Assembly (NCBI RefSeq): GCF_900091955.1
Contig: NZ_FMDF01000135.1
Location: forward strand, 1-64,000
Direction: 5' to 3'
DNA: 64,000 bases
Origin: Streptomyces sp. Ncost-T10-10d
GTDB lineage: Bacteria > Actinomycetota > Actinomycetes > Streptomycetales > Streptomycetaceae
Shown here: positions 63,688-64,000 of the stretch, piece by piece
How the letters are laid out: every line of letters begins with the position of its first letter
Numbering within the stretch: the first letter of the stretch is position 1
Notes under the pieces: generated by a model
What the model was told of the DNA's origin: nothing
What the model saw: the letters and a program-made list of their open reading frames with translations, nothing else
Database searches by the model: none
Position numbers and translations under genes: made by a program

Positions 63688-64000
63688 ATGCCCTCCGTAC
63701 TGCCCGATGGTGAACCCGTACCCGACGACGGGGCGCTGCCCCGCCATGCCCTGGAAGGCGCCGCCGGCCGGCCGCTCGGCTTCTACCTGCACGTGCCCTA
63801 CTGCGCGACCCGCTGCGGCTACTGCGACTTCAACACCTACACGGCCACCGAGCTGCGCGGCTCCGGCGGTGCGCTGGCCTCCCGGGACAACTACGCGGCC
63901 CATCTGATCGGTGAGGTCCGCCAGGCCCGCAAGGTCCTCGGTGACGATCCGCGTCAGGTTCGTACGGTCTTCGTCGGCGGCGGTACCCCGACCCTGCTGG
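63688..64000 (+). CDS. hemW: HemW-like radical SAM protein (3' end outside window)
   Basis: The first 104 codons of an ORF open to the window edge. The radical-SAM Fe-S motif is in YLHVPYCATRCGYCDFNTY (CxxxCxxC, cysteines near 38-45), and VFVGGGTPTLL follows near 93, the GGGTPT motif of the HemN/HemW group. The proximity to lepA matches hemW (heme chaperone) rather than hemN. The ATG at 63688 has a weak ribosome site. The gene is cut by the window end, so the C-terminal part is not seen. Confidence 0.92.
   Translation, partial: MPSVLPDGEPVPDDGALPRHALEGAAGRPLGFYLHVPYCATRCGYCDFNTYTATELRGSGGALASRDNYAAHLIGEVRQARKVLGDDPRQVRTVFVGGGTPTLL

Overview
The window is chromosomal DNA of a Streptomyces (or very close relative). 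G+C is very high, GTG starts are common, and the conserved genes keep the order familiar from the Streptomyces chromosome core: rne, rplU, rpmA, obg, proB, proA, nadD, an LCP protein, rsfS, leuS, comEA, comEC, holA, rpsT, lepA, hemW. It starts inside the 3' end of the RNase E/G gene and ends inside hemW.

Region 1 (about 0.6-15 kb) is an accessory cell-surface glycan island between rne and rplU. It holds one candidate for each of the five steps from UDP-GlcNAc to UDP-2,3-diacetamido-2,3-dideoxy-mannuronic acid (WbpA, WbpB, WbpE, WbpD and WbpI types), a GalU, one GT2 and three GT4-type glycosyltransferases. A separate module resembling the N-terminal lobe of a GT-B enzyme occurs once as a free protein and twice fused around a GT4 domain. 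Long inverted repeats separate the transcription units.

Region 2 (15.5-30 kb) starts with rplU-rpmA-obg and continues with a second cell-wall glycopolymer locus: an IspD-like/SDR fusion (CDP-ribitol synthesis type), a membrane TagF-like transferase, two long GT2 enzymes, the four dTDP-L-rhamnose genes and a methyltransferase. The LCP-family protein at 37.7 kb (equivalent in position to PdtA of S. coelicolor) may attach such a polymer to the wall.

Region 3 (30-41 kb) is the conserved proB/proA to rsfS block. It includes two membrane proteins sharing a cytoplasmic motif, an M48 protease whose 3' end overlaps its convergent neighbour, two tiny membrane proteins, and a histidine phosphatase whose only plausible start is CTG.

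Region 4 (40.8-45.1 kb) has two identical tRNA-Ala(GGC) genes bracketing an XRE regulator, an MFS exporter and two small genes. Next to it lies an N-terminally truncated NuoF-like ORF that runs into the second tRNA gene.

Region 5 (45-64 kb) carries leuS behind what looks like a ribosome-mediated attenuator (a leaderless 12-residue leader peptide with three consecutive Leu codons, then a terminator with a T tract), a DegV protein, comEA-comEC, a YceI protein, holA, rpsT, lepA, an acyl-CoA synthetase, a SpoIIE-type phosphatase and the start of hemW. Several genes have a TAnnnT -10 box 6-8 nt before the start codon, suggesting frequent leaderless transcription.
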